From Dipteris shenzhenensis (Eukaryota; Polypodiophyta; Polypodiopsida; Gleicheniales): DNA of 64,000 nucleotides. The position numbers were made by a program, and so were the translations under genes. The stretch lies in assembly GCA_047967505.1 (NCBI GenBank), contig CM106538.1. One strand, given 5' to 3'. Below are positions 22,322-34,354 of this stretch, in pieces; positions within the stretch are counted from its first letter, which is position 1; each line of letters opens with the position of its first letter. The notes beneath the pieces were generated by a model. It saw nothing but the letters and a program-made list of their open reading frames with translations, had not been told where the DNA came from and did not search any database.

Positions 22322-22619
22322 AATGTTGGCTCTTTCTCACAGCTTCCGTAGGAAGAGCAGAGTAATCTCAGTATATGCAGGGTTGGCTCTTTCCCATAGC
22401 TTCCGTAGGAAGAGCAGAGTAACCTATAAATATATAAGGGTTGTCATTTGTAGTATACAAGTAGCTTAGGACCCCGAATCGTATTCTGGTGAGAGATGTA
22501 GGCTTAAGTGTGGTAAGCAAACATAGTGCATGCATGTGTAAAAGGAACGTGTATCATCATGGTTGAGGTAATGAAGGCTTTCGTCTTCATTGGGGGTTGT
22601 AGGGTCTAGGAGGATTTTA

Positions 22620-22825
22620 AGGGTTAGAAGGAGGTTCCAGAGTTTAGAAGGAGGTTCCAAGGTTTACAGAGAGGTTCCAGGGTTTAGAAGAGGTTCCAGG
22701 GTTAGAAGGAGGTCCAAGGTTTAGAAGGAGGTTCGAAGATTTAGAGAGAGGTTCTAGAGTTTAGAAGGAGGTTCCAGAGTCTAGAAGGAGGTTCCAGAGT
22801 CTAGAAGAGGTTTCAAGGTTCAGGG
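22620..22825. repeat. LTR minisatellite, GAGGTTCCAAGGTTTAGA type (right LTR)
   Basis: Counterpart of 9093-9258 with more copies. Confidence 0.85.
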
Positions 22826-22949
22826 TAGAGTACATGGTGGAGAACTCGTCTCTCTTGTAGATCATGGAGGTTAAGGGTTGAGGAACTAAGGGTTTAGGGG
22901 GAGCATAGGAGTGGGAGAGGAATAAGGTGTAAGAGCATGGGGGAAAGAA

Positions 22950-23085
22950 GAGAGAGGAGGGAGGAGGAAGAGGAGGAGGAGGAGGAGGAGAAGGAGGAGG
23001 GAGAAGGAGAAGGGAGGAGAAGAAGAGAGGAGGAGGGAGGAGGAGGAGGAGGAAGAGGGAGGAGGAGAAGGGAGGAGGAGAGGGA
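22950..23085. repeat. (GGA)n-rich polypurine tract (right LTR)
   Basis: Counterpart of 9375-9492. Confidence 0.93.
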
Positions 23086-23309
23086 GAGGATGGATTGCAA
23101 GGTTGGAGCAGAGGGAGGAGGAGTTACAAGGTTAGGACATGCTCTTGGGCATGGAGTGCAAGGAATCATGGATACTTTGAGACAATTGCTTGGAATATCA
23201 AAGTAAAACTCAACACAATGCCCCAAAGAGTGTGGGCTTCATTCCATTATGGGGTATTTATACAAGTTGGAGAGCTTCTCTTTCTGCATGTAATAATTGT
23301 AAGACATTC

Positions 23310-23672
23310 TCTCTTTACATGTAGAACTTGCATATAGAAGTTGCATGTAGGAGTTGCAAGTTGCATGTAGGAGTTGCATGTTGCATGTAGGAGTTGCATG
23401 TAGAAGTCGCATGTAGAACATGCATGTAGGAATCGCATGTAGGACTTGCATGTAGGAGTTGCATGTAAGACTTGCATGTAGGACTTACATGTAGGAGTTG
23501 CAAGTAGAACTTGCATGTAGAGGTTGCATGTAGAGCTTGCATGTATAACTTGCATGTAGGAGTTGCAAGTAGGACTTGCATGTAGGACTTGCATGTAGGA
23601 GTTGCAAGTAGAAATTGCATGTAGGAGCTGCATGTAGAACTTGCATGTAGAACTTGCATGTAGAACATGCAA
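23310..23672. repeat. 12-13 bp minisatellite TTGCATGTAGGA (right LTR)
   Basis: About 28 imperfect copies of TTGCATGTAGAAC/TTGCATGTAGGAG, roughly twice the length of the left LTR array. Confidence 0.93.
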
Positions 23673-23786
23673 GTTGGATTTCTAAGAGGGATTATTTCTA
23701 GACTTATGCAAGTACAAGCGGAGCTTTGCTGCTACACTACACACACATTATGTCCTACCTAATTCCATGTTGGCATAGAGACACCA

Positions 23787-23791
23787 CATTC
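23787..23791. repeat. Target-site duplication, right (CATTC)
   Basis: Same five bases as 8812-8816. Confidence 0.8.
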
Positions 23792-25668
23792 TTTCTAACC
23801 AAACCGATGAAGAGGAATCATGGGACTGAAATTGATGAAGAGGAATCGCTTCTCTATGCTCGCTAAGAATCTCAATGTCATGTGAAGTAGGTTGGTACAG
23901 AGCACTTAGGTAGGTAGATGCTGCCACTTTGATTGATTCTGCCAAAACTATACGAATATTGATTTTTTCAAAAGTCCATTGGAAGTAAAAAAGCCAACAG
24001 CTTGAATTTGTTCTTCAAGAAACAATCATGATCTTCCTAGTAGTACTGAGCAACATGAATGACTAAATACAATGGTATCCATCATATAGTTTTTTGCATT
24101 TTGCACAGTCCAAGCTAGGTTATGTGCTTCACATCATGTATGGGTGTGCTTTTTGGCGCTATGTGAGTATACATGATTGATTACCCATACAAAAGAAGTA
24201 TTGGGACATGTAGTTCCACTCGACAATGATTTCCCTATAAATTTCTAGCAATTTTCTCAAGTAAAAAGGATTGCATTGACAATGATATAGGTTGGAGAAG
24301 CAATAATGGTGAGGTCTATCATGGAATGTTGCCATTTCACCCAAGAGAACAATGATTTCAAAGGGATTACTAATAATTTGATTCCACACAAAGAATTGTG
24401 ATTTCACATAGATTATTTATTCAAATTGATGTACCAAGGAAACAAAGAAAATTTTTATTAGTACAATCTCTTATGTAATGTCTGTTCCACACTAGCCTTT
24501 ATATATTAAGGACATCTTCATGTAAAATCCCAAGAAAGGGCATCCCATGTAGTTTTTGATTTCTTATGGGATTGCTTACATGCTTTCCTGTCACTCTAAT
24601 CTCTATAATGAAGGAGACTTCCTCTTTAGCCTATTCTTGAGGGAAAAAATTCTTTCACTTACGGTATATGCTGCTCTAATTTACAAGCATCTATGAGACC
24701 AAGATGGAAGGCCACCCTAAATATAGGTTACTCGATTAATATAAGCAAAACTTCATAGAGATTCCACCACTCACTCAAGGGGTTGTATAGTTAAATCAAT
24801 TTGGAAATGAGTGCATTGTCTTAAAAAAATTTCTATCAGTGACAACTTATCCTAACAAAAAATGTTCCTTACCAAGAAGGATGGAATGCACATCTTGATG
24901 AGATTCAATGAATGGGTAGAGTGTTTTTTAATTTATTGATGAGTATGACAAAGGCTCCATAAACTATGGGCTTTGACCACTTGAAATGCGCATGTGAGAA
25001 TAGATTTCCTTGAATGATTTCAATTTGGAGTCTATGAGTATAAGATTGATTTGTATGAATGGGGTGTTGGGTATGAACATCAGCCCATCTATCTGAGAGT
25101 GCTCTCAACATAAGTAGAATAGAAGAGGGTGAGAGAGAGAGAGACCTAGAAGAGAGCCACACAAGTTTTGGTGGGTGGAGAACACCCTAATCTTCTATGT
25201 CATTCATATATATATGTGTTTGAGTATTGTACATAACCGGGGTTAAGGCACATTGGTCTTTAATCCCCACAACCTCCCACTTAAAGGACAATGTAAAATG
25301 CAGAATCAACCCTTGAAGGAAAGGAGCAAGAAGGGCCCTCCTCCAAGTGACCAGATATACATATAAAACCTCCAAGCAACTGGATTAGTTGAAAGACCTC
25401 AATGTATGAGATGTATCTATTCAATTATTTAATGAAACCACTCTTTAATTACTACTAGAGTTGTCAAATGTTTGTATTTATTCGAATAAAGCTTTTTATA
25501 TATGGACAAGATATTTTAGGATCTTCCTTTATACAAACAAGTTGTTTTAGGATCGCAACAACTAGCATGGTGGTAGTACATCATAAGTGGTCTGACAATT
25601 TCGGATGGCAACCAGTAAGGTAGTAGGACAAGATAAGTGGTCACTAGCATGATGGTTGGGTACATATG

Positions 25669-25782
25669 ATATATGGACCCTTGAGGGGTCCCGTTTAGGG
25701 GCAAGGGCCATATCGACATGCCCCAGTGGCATGTTGATATGGTCCTTGTCCCTAAAGGGGACCCCTCAAGGGCCATATCAAC
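25669..25782. repeat. Long hairpin (inverted repeat, about 54 bp arms)
   Basis: The arm containing CCCTTGAGGGGTCCC and GCCATATCGACATGCC (25669-25722) pairs with 25728-25782 across a five-base loop, with a few mismatches. Confidence 0.92.
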
Positions 25783-25952
25783 AATTAAATTTATAAAATT
25801 TAAATTTGTTTTAGGATCGTAGTGGTTGGTTGCACATGATACATTTTCTAGGATTAACTACCACCAGTATGGTGGTTTTCTTTAAAATTATTACAAGATG
25901 AATGTGGTCATCAACCGAATGGTTTTACAAGATACGTAGCATACATTTTTAT

Positions 25953-25974
25953 TATATATATATATATATATATA
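25953..25974. repeat. (TA)n microsatellite
   Basis: About 11 TA units. Confidence 0.95.
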
Positions 25975-26055
25975 GTCTTGTAAGACTAGAATACATCTAA
26001 TCGTTTGGGATTTAACTAAAAAATCACAGTGGGTTTGGAATTTTGTAAAACCAAG

Positions 26056-26155
26056 TGAAGTGGTTGTAAAACAAGCAAGGTGGGGACTTATTATTTGGGA
26101 TTTACATAAAACAAGCATAGTGGTTGTAAAACAAGCATGGTGGGTTTGGGATTTA
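26056..26155. repeat. Short tandem repeats around GTGGTTGTAAAACAAGCA
   Basis: The unit GTGGTTGTAAAACAAGCA followed by GGTGGG and TTTGGGATTTAC appears twice, with a partial AAAACAAGCATA copy between. Confidence 0.8.
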
Positions 26156-28329
26156 CTACTCGAAGACCCTATGATGTGCTCATGTATTTCTAAATCCTTT
26201 TTGAAGACACTCTTTTCCTTCTTTTGTCTAGGCACAACTTACAATTGGAACTTAATGGCACTTACTAGATGAGAGTACACAAATGTTTGTGGACTCTTAC
26301 GTAATAGCTTGTAGCTTGTTCCCCAATGATCCTTAAATTCAAGTACACGAGCTATGGTATCACAATTGGTGGGAGCATTTGAGGCAACAACATGAGGCCG
26401 ACACCTCAAGAGATGCACGCTCAGGAGGCTTTATTGTCTAACATGAGATATGACCTATGAAAAGTGAAAGGGGTGCACAACTTAGATTAAATAGCTAGAA
26501 AGGGAGGAAATTTAGCTAAGTTGGTGCCCCCTTAAATAAACAAGAAGGGCTTGTTCACACAACATTGAAGACATTGCCAATTAGAAGGACTAATGAGGCT
26601 CTAGTGATTGGCCATAGAGTGGAAACAATGTAACTCTATTCTAATATGAGAAGTCTATGGGCATCAATAAAATGCAAAAAAAAGGAGAGACAGCCTAAGT
26701 AAGGAAGTTAGTCTTAGAGTGTCATTGCTCAAGCACAACAACATGAGAGTTTCTCTAAATGGTAATGACATCTGCCACAAATGGATGGGATCCAAGTAGT
26801 TTGACAAGCACATCATATCATGCTTGACACAATACAGGTCAATAAATGTCATGACAATAAGCTAGATTGTCTTAATTAATGCTATGGTTGACGTTATTAT
26901 TTTGTAATAGTTAAATTGTTTAATTTCCACCAATTTTTTAAGGAAAATAAATCCATGTTGATTAAAGAAAAAATACAATCGAGCTAGGTTCAAACGCCAA
27001 TTTGGCTTAGAGTCTTAAATTGTTTGAATTGTCTGAATAAAAATATATAACTGAGCTGGTTAAAGTCAAACACTAGTTATTGTGGTTGTCCTAAACTAGC
27101 CCTATAGTTGGGGGAAAAAAAAATAGCAAACACAACTAACATAGGGCTGCAACTGAAAGGCTCATGAGTTGGATATGTCTAAAAGTCTTTTTGATTTCTA
27201 TAGATAGAGGTTTCCTTAAAGGTCTAGATATGTGTAAGTCTTTTACACATATCCACCCCTTGAAGGAAAATAGCATTGAAAAAACTTTTAGGCATGTATC
27301 CAACTCTTAAAGGAGAATCAAAATAGCTAAAGGAGGATTGAAGGAGAAGCAGTCTTAATGATACACACATTGCTAAACCCAAGCCACATGTACACATACT
27401 TAGCATACTTTTTGCATTATGTGCTATGTTTTGGCATAGGGCCAATGCAATATATTTTGCATCATGTTCTATGTTTTGCAAAGGTGACCGGTTTGGGAAA
27501 AAAGTCCAAAATTTATGAATGCAATGTTCCTTCCAATCTTCTTCCAATGTTTGTTTAATAACTCTGCTTTCATATACTTCAACTCCAATTTCTTCTTATG
27601 TAATTACTTTTCAATCAACTATGGCTTATTTTCCTATTCCAATATATGCCATTCCATATGCATTTGTTTCATATCCACTTGCTTACCCTTTTACTAATCT
27701 TGAATTTTTTGAGCAAGTCAATTGCTCTATATCATCAAAAAAGGAATGTCTTCAGTTTCTTTTGATTGTGATACAAGTGCCTACTATGTTTTAAGTCCCT
27801 CTGACTTAAAGTGCACTACATCTTTAGGTGGTACTTGTACTATCTTTGAGCCAGGCATAGGATCTGTATACTTGCCACCAAATCAACTTCAGGTTCAGTA
27901 ATAGGCATTGGGATCTCCATATTTTTATTGTTTTGTTCTTAGTGAATAGTTTTAGAGGAAGTCCCTCCTCTGAATCTTATCTCAATGCTCTTCTTAGGAG
28001 TAGATTTGGTCTATTGTGTCTGCTTGCATGGTGCACTAACACCCTTCTTACTTTCCTGCAAGAACAAAAGCAATCTCCTCTTCAATATGCCCTTAAGAGC
28101 TTTCATGCTTTCAACTCTTCTATACCCCTCAATCAAAGCATCTTTGTCTTAAACATCTTGATCCTCTAAAATTAACAACTCTTTCTTTGGTTGGTTAGCA
28201 TTTTGCACTAAAGAAAATAAAACAAACAGAATAGATCTTATCTTGGAACAATGGGTAGTATGTCTTTTACCTCTTTGTAAATTTCACCGATGATTCTATC
28301 ATCTACAACATGTTCCTAGATTATATTTT

Positions 28330-29020
28330 TACCCTCGTTTGTGGAGTACAACATTGAATATCTACCTTTAGACATGTAATCATATTCCACCAACAGCAAC
28401 GCTCTTCCAAAGAACCATAGAAACTTATTGCAACAATTTGCACCCTTGTAATGTTTGATCATGAAATACCCTTTCATGTGAACAGGCTTTCCAAATTCTT
28501 GCATCATGGGCTCATGAAGTCAATGAGACTAACTAGAGCAACTAATGTCACCCAAATTCTGTCAACTCATCTAAACTTAGCTTTTTCTTTAGAATCCATA
28601 AATTGGATGAAATTCACTTTATCAAAACCACTACTTCTAGTCCATATATTAATTTAAAAATGGAGTCATGCCTATGCTGAGTTTGAATGTTGTGCAAATC
28701 GCCCACCACAAAAAATCTAATTTTGTATCCCAATATTTTGTACTCTCATAAAAACTATCAATTTCGAGATCCTCTTTTAGTAGTTTTTTACTACTTTTTT
28801 CCTTTAGCCATTTGTGTATATATGATAAGTCGCAGATTTTTAATCTAAACTCATATGTACCTCTATCAACATTGAGATTACCTTATTCAAGAAAGGGCCT
28901 CCCTAATGTTATGGGCCATCCAAATTGGGTCATGATATTTTGATCCAAGAACTCTGCAACATTGTCCACATAATTATCTTTAAGAGCATATGCCTTGACC
29001 CATACCTATAGTACACCAAA
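28330..29020 (-). pseudogene. Ty3/gypsy integrase fossil
   Basis: On the minus strand, WVKAYALKDNYVDNVAEFL and NIMTQFGWPITL (near 28900-29000) match the integrase core. WDTKLDFLWWAICTTFKLSI with GMTPF and then IYGLEVVVLI (28630-28740) match its C-terminal half, and a decayed KKKLSLDELTEF plus FHDQTLQ follow to about 28430. The pieces are in different frames with stops. Neither LTRs nor RT are visible near it. Confidence 0.75.
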
Positions 29021-29379
29021 AAATGGGCGTTTTTGAAGCACTACATTTATTCACTTGCACACAACTACAGCCTAATGAAACAAGAATAGAGGTACAGTGG
29101 GTAGGGAAGCGAATGTGAGAGGAAGGAAAATCCCTTTTTAGTATAGTATTATGCATATTTGACGTCATAATTAAACTCATTGTCCCTTTTCTAATCATTT
29201 TGACTATAAATATGACTACATTCTCAAAAATTTGTAGTGAAAGTTATGATGAAAGAAAGGGAAAGGTAAAAGATTAAGGGTTATTATTAACATATAACCA
29301 AAAATCAAAAAGTACATAAGCTCAAAGAGACAAGCATAATTTCCAATCAAATAAATTTCTCATTAAATTTCTCATTAAT

Positions 29380-29590
29380 TTCTTGATTAATTATTAATTA
29401 ATATTCTAATTAATAATATTTAGATTATTAACTTCTTAAAAAATTTTAAGAATTGTTAATTAATCGTCAAACTAGTTATATAATTTTTATTGCTAAATAT
29501 CTCCTTAATTATTTATTAAATAATTTCTAAGTTATTTATTAAATAATTTCTTATTACTTATTAATTGAATAGTAAATAAATTAGATAACC
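29380..29590. other. AT-rich block
   Basis: About 210 bp almost entirely of TTAATTAATT-like sequence with many TTATTAA motifs. Possibly matrix-attachment-like, but only composition supports that. Confidence 0.6.
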
Positions 29591-29935
29591 TGTATATGAT
29601 AATCCAAGAGTTTTTGCTATCAACATAGAGGTGGTGTAAAGATATACCATTTTTTGAAAACAATGCATAAGATATCTCCTCTTATGCCTCTAAATCTCTT
29701 CTAGAGTCATTAGACTTTGTTGTTTGCAACCCATTGATGCAGAATTGGAAACTTAATAGCCCATTGATGTACACTTGAACCCTCATTTAGAGTGAAATCT
29801 TATATTCAAAGAAACAAAGATTAGAAATGGAAATGGATAGTAGAATTTAATTGCTTCCAAAATAATATACTTGACAAGAAACCATCCCTTAAAATAGTTA
29901 TGCATGACTATGCTTTGAGCTTATGTGTGTGTCTC

Positions 29936-30210
29936 TAATGGGCATGACACTTTGCACAAGCATTAATGTAAGTGAGATTAATGGGTGTACAAAGTATCAT
30001 ACCCATCAGGTATTATTTGCATGATTGGACATGCATATTTCCTGGTTTCTATGAATCATGCATGAGTGTTAAAAAATATGCATCAATGTACTTCTAGCCT
30101 ATGTATCCATCTTTGATGGGAATAATACTTTATAGAAGCCTTAATCTAAGTAACATTAAGGACTATGCAATGCATCATATTGATTGGATATCATTTTCAT
30201 GATTAGACAT
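29936..30210. repeat. Two diverged relatives of the 183-bp satellite hairpin
   Basis: ATGGGCATGACACTTTGCAC ... GTACAAAGTATCATACCCAT at 29938-30006 has the same inverted pair as the satellite at 58.9-62.2 kb. A weaker copy (GATGGGAATAATACTTTA ... ATGCATCATATTGATTGGAT) follows at 30115-30192. Confidence 0.75.
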
Positions 30211-30230
30211 TTCCTTGTTTCCTAAATGCT

Positions 30231-30298
30231 AAACCCTAAACCCTAAATGCTAAACCCTAAACCCTAAATCCTAAATCCTAAAAGCTAAATGCTAAACC
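30231..30298. repeat. Interstitial telomere-like repeats (CCCTAAA type)
   Basis: Mixed CCCTAAA, CCTAAAT and GCTAAA units over about 68 bp, with two more units at 30333-30346. CCCTAAA is the plant telomere unit. Confidence 0.85.
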
Positions 30299-30567
30299 AT
30301 AAGATATAAAATAAGTTACTTTGTTCAAGATCTAAACCCTAAATCCCAATTTAATGATATAAAATTAGAAAAAGATCAAATTCTACAAGCATTTTTTTAA
30401 GAAACTTGCATTTTTTGTTGTTAATTTGTTAAAAAATCAAAATGTGAACAATTGTTCTAAAAGCCCCCATTTTGAGGTATAAAATTTAAAAAATTAAACG
30501 TGAAAAATGTTTTCAAGGGAAAAAATCACAAAATTTCAAAATCTAGAATATTTTTTGAAAAACCCTA

Positions 30568-31424
30568 CACATGAAGGATATCTTAATCATTATCACTTGT
30601 GATTATCAAATCATCAACATAAATGACAAGCAGCATAATGCCTTTCTCTGTTTTTCTCACATAAAGTGAGAAATTTGCCTTGGAAATCTGAAAGCCAATA
30701 GTGACAAGATACTATCCTATCTTGTCAGACCATGCTCTGGGTGCTTGCTTCAAGCCATACAAGGCTTTCTTCAACTCGCAAACAAACTCAAGATGAGCAG
30801 CATGAACATAACCTGGTGGCTGCTCCATATAGACCTCTTCTTGCAAATCACCATGCAAGAAAGCATTCTTTACATCCTCTGATGTAAAGACCATCCCTTT
30901 GATGCAGCCATAGCAATGACTGCTCTTATGGTTGCGATCCTTGCAACCGAACTGAATGTTTCTTCATAATCAATGCCATATGTCTGTGCATACCCCTTGA
31001 CAACTAATCTTGCCTTGTATTTGTTCACAGAACCATCTGCATTGTGCTTCACCTTATAAACCCACTTGCAGCCAATTGCCTTCTTGTCTTTAAGCAAAGG
31101 CACGAATTCTCATGTAGCATTTGCTTCCAAGGCATCCATTTCTTCATCCATGGCTTTTTCAAATTTTTCTTTTCCCATGGCTTTCTCAAAAGAAGTGGGT
31201 TCTGGTTCATGTATCACTTTGACCATATAGGCATAGTGAATGGCTGTAAATCCATCATATTTCAGCCTATCCACAAGATACTTAACTCTAGTAGACCTGT
31301 GCAAAATAGGCTCACTACCAAGTGCTCTCAAAACATCCCTTGTCTTCCTTACTCCAAGTGTAACAATAGAAGGAATACCCAACTCATCATCAAGGCTCTG
31401 TTCTGAGCCATTCACATCAAACAT
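30568..31424 (-). pseudogene. Copia B reverse transcriptase (partial)
   Basis: Blocks on the minus strand: [59 protein letters not shown] and VIYVDDLIIT near 30600. The YVDD catalytic pair is intact. Frames change at 31103 and 30894, so it cannot be translated through. Confidence 0.92.
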
Positions 31425-31733
31425 GGGCTAAACTACTTTCTCTTTTTCTTTTTGTGATACTTGCATACCACTATCTGCATTGGTTTGAGGAGATCCTCCT
31501 TATCTCAATCTGCTTGTCCATGGCAAAGTATGTGAACCACTGCTAGAGGGCACCACAGGTCTACTAATATTTTGTGATTGCTGCTGTGAATTCTGTGCAG
31601 CATTACCATTTTGTACATCTACATCATCAATCACATTTACTGGTTTATACTAGCTACTCATCTCATAAAAAATAACATCTCTGCTTATTGTAAACTTATG
31701 AGTAGAAGGGTTATAGCATCTATACCCTTTTTT

Positions 31734-32400
31734 CTACAGAGAATAACTAATAAAGATGCACTTCTCAGCTTTTGGATCCAACTTGGATCTCAACTCATCA
31801 AGCACATGAACATAGGCAATGTAATAAAAAACTTTCAAATGAGAAATATCTCGTTTCCTACCAGTATACCTCTCGTCTGGCACCATGCCATGTATTACTG
31901 TAGTGGGAGTCGTGTTCATTATGTAGACTATTGTAGCAACTGCTTCAGCCCAATAATAATCTGGCAGGTCTTTTTCATTGAGAAGGGCATGAGATACCTC
32001 TCCAATATGCCTATTTTTCCTTTCTGCAAGTCCATTTTGCTATGGGGTATGACTGCATGAATATTGCTGCTTTATGCCATGCTCTTGTAGGAACCTTGCA
32101 AACTCATTTGAGAGGTACTCTCCCCCTCCATTTGACCTTAGGCATTTTATTTGCAGGCCTGTTTCTTTCTCAACCATAGCTTTAAAAGCTTTGAAATGCC
32201 AAACACTTCACTTTTCTTTTTCATAAAGTACACCCAAACTTTTCTGCTATAGTCATCAATAAAAGTGATAAAATAATGACAGCCTCCAATAGATGCAACT
32301 TTAGTAGTCCACACATCAGAGTGGATTAATTCCAAAGGCCTCTTATTCTCTTTAACATGTCTAGGAAATGGTTTCCTTGCCTATTTTCCAAATTGATGGG
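31734..32400 (-). pseudogene. Copia B integrase
   Basis: IHSDVWTTKVASIGGCHYF and FIDDYSRKVWVYF at 32147-32335, followed by a degraded core and the KLDPKAEKCIFISY block at 31734-31800. Premature stops are present. Confidence 0.9.
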
Positions 32401-32570
32401 TTTCACATACCTTATGCATTTCTGCAACCTTGAACTTAGGCAATCCTGCAACAATATTTTGGGCATGCATTAATTTAAGTCACTGTACATTAACATGACC
32501 AATGCGTTTATGCTAGATATCAATATTTGCAACTACATCGGTCCCATGTGCAAACATTGTTGCACTCAAT

Positions 32571-33665
32571 TCAAGCATATCCGCATCCAACGTAAACATC
32601 CTGCCCTTCTTCACCTTTATTTTTCATATCCTCAACAAAGCATCCATGAGGATTGAATCTGATCTGCAAGCCCTGCTCAACCATTTGACCAATAGAAACC
32701 AGGTTCTTGGTGATATTCCGGACATGAAATACATCAGATAGGTATTTCTTTTTCCCATCCTGCATAGACAAAGGAATTTTACCAATCTGCATAATAGGAT
32801 GTGCAGTATCATCACCAGTCTCCACAAATCCTGGTCTTTCCATTTTCCTTGCATCCTGCATCCATTCTGCATGACATGTCATGTGGTTTGACACACCTGA
32901 GTCAACACACCACACATCATTGCTTTCTTTTGCACTTGTCACAGAATTGGTCATGTGTTGCACCATAAACAAATGCTCATTTCTGTCATCACCCTTTCTA
33001 TTAGAGGATGCATAATTGCCTTGCTACAATTTTTTAGTCATGATGTCATTCTACTTTTTGTAGCAGTCTTTAACCATATGACCCATTTTACCATAGTAGT
33101 AGCATTCAACATTGCCATTTGCCATCAACCACGACCTCTTTGGCTCCCCCTGCCTCTAAAGTTACCATGTCCTCCTCCATAGGACTGGTTTTCTTGAATT
33201 TGCTGCATATTTTGATTTTTGCTATGGCCAGATCGGCCTGCTCTACCTCTGCGTCTACCTCTTCTAGCATTTGGGTAGAAGACAGCTTCTTTTGAAGTTC
33301 CTCCTGAAGAAGATGCACCACCATTTCTTTGCTCTTCATAAATTAAAAGAGCAATCAACTCCTCAAAATCAGGAAAATTCTCATGGACGGCAATGGATGT
33401 ACAAAATTGTGCATAATCCTTTCCTAGTCCATTCAAGGTCACAAAAACTAAATCCATCATCTTGCATTGGTGACCCAATAGAAGCAAGTGCATCTGCAAT
33501 CTTCTTCACCTTCATATGGTAGTCATTGATGCTCATATTTTCTCTCTACACATGATGCAACTCCTGCTTGAGCTGCATTTTCTTGGCTTGCGTATTTGTG
33601 CTATACATTTTTGTCAAAGTATCCCATGCCTCTTATAGCATGCTTGCATCCTAAATATGCACAAT
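32571..33665 (-). pseudogene. Copia B Gag and protease
   Basis: Gag (FVTLNGLGKDYAQFCTSI, FEELIALLIYEEQ) at 33125-33499, then a Gly/Arg-rich RNA-binding stretch. A CYYYGKMGHMVKDCYKK knuckle, with one Cys replaced by Tyr, is near 33060-33110. The protease WCVDSGVSNHMTCHAEW is at 32571-32972; the usual DSGAS reads DSGVS. Confidence 0.9.
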
Positions 33666-33712
33666 CATAGAATCTGAAATACTGATAGATAGCCAGTACA
33701 GAGGCAGTCGAT

Positions 33713-33758
33713 AGAGCGAGCGAGGAAAAGCGAGCGGCCCCAAAAAAGCGAGCGAGCT
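33713..33758. repeat. GCGAGCGAG-type repeat, copy 1
   Basis: GAGCGAGCGAGGAAAAGCGAGC, then GGCCCCAAAAAAGCGAGCGAGC. A related stretch lies in reverse orientation at 48135-48207. Confidence 0.8.
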
Positions 33759-34354
33759 TTTCCACAATTTCCTTATCGAGGTATTCAACATAGCTTTGTG
33801 GAAACCACTATTTGGGAAAATTGTCGAAAATAAAACTTATGTCACTATGTGTAACTATACCAATATTGCGAATTATAGTCTACCTTAACTTCCAATTGGA
33901 GCCATACTCACATTATGCAACAATAGTATGTGGTTTGAAAGAAACCGAATTTCCACTCCAAAGCGGATTCCATTACTAATACAATAATTCTTTTGCATTT
34001 GAAATGGGTCTTATCATCAAACTCCTTCAATAATCAAAACAAATGCGTTGCTTGATATGTTGAACTTAGTAACATAAACATCACTTCACCCATATGTGGG
34101 GAAAAAAAACTTTCTGTAGACTTCATAGCATGGGATTGCATCAACACTTATGACATTCAAAATGGTTCTTCTTATTAAAAGTGTTATCAACCATGAAAGA
34201 AAATGTTTAAAAATAGTTCACCCATATGTTGAAAAACCCAAGTGTCATTTATGACATTCAAAATTGTTCTTGCAACCATCCTGTAGTTCCTAGAGATTTT
34301 GCCCATACTTCCAACCCCTTCCCTTCAACCACTAAGAGATATCTAATAGTTTTA

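Larger units (their letters stand above)
8817..23786 (-). mobile_element. Ty3/gypsy LTR retrotransposon with nested copia insertion
   Basis: Two direct long terminal repeats (8817-10022 and 22324-23786) flank minus-strand gag, zinc-knuckle, protease, RT, RNase H and integrase remnants in the order typical of Ty3/gypsy. A five-base target duplication CATTC lies at 8812-8816 and 23787-23791. A primer site matching tRNA-Asp (22304-22321) sits two bases inside the right, i.e. 5', LTR. That primer choice is known from Athila/Tat-type plant gypsy elements. About 5.45 kb of the interior is a later Ty1/copia insertion (11881-17330). Stops and frameshifts are frequent, so the element is not autonomous now. 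Confidence 0.92.
22324..23786 (-). repeat. Gypsy right LTR (5' LTR)
   Basis: It begins TGTTGGCTC and ends GACACCA. Its first about 56 bp, with the small palindrome CTTCCGTAGGAAG, are duplicated in tandem, unlike in the left LTR. It contains the same three arrays as the left LTR but longer. Confidence 0.9.
23792..28300. other. Non-coding, repeat-derived stretch
   Basis: No gene recognised; frames are short and lack domains. The minus strand around 24905-25300 has an LTR-like look: a purine run AAGTGGGAGGTTGTGGGGATT at about 25260-25285, followed by a CT-rich leader-like region near 25130. No partner repeat is in the window. Other contents are listed separately. Confidence 0.4.
30568..33665 (-). 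mobile_element. Ty1/copia remnant, family B, minus-strand copy (Gag to RT)
   Basis: Closely related in sequence to the plus-strand copy at 52990-55934. It runs from Gag (about 33660) through protease and integrase to the RT catalytic box and stops a little past it. Its end at 30568 abuts an AACCCTA-type sequence. RNase H and both LTRs are missing here. Confidence 0.9.

Noticed and set aside
28316-28507. 63-codon minus-strand frame with an ordinary protein-like composition
   Set aside because: The same bases in another frame continue the gypsy integrase tail, so this is a shadow.
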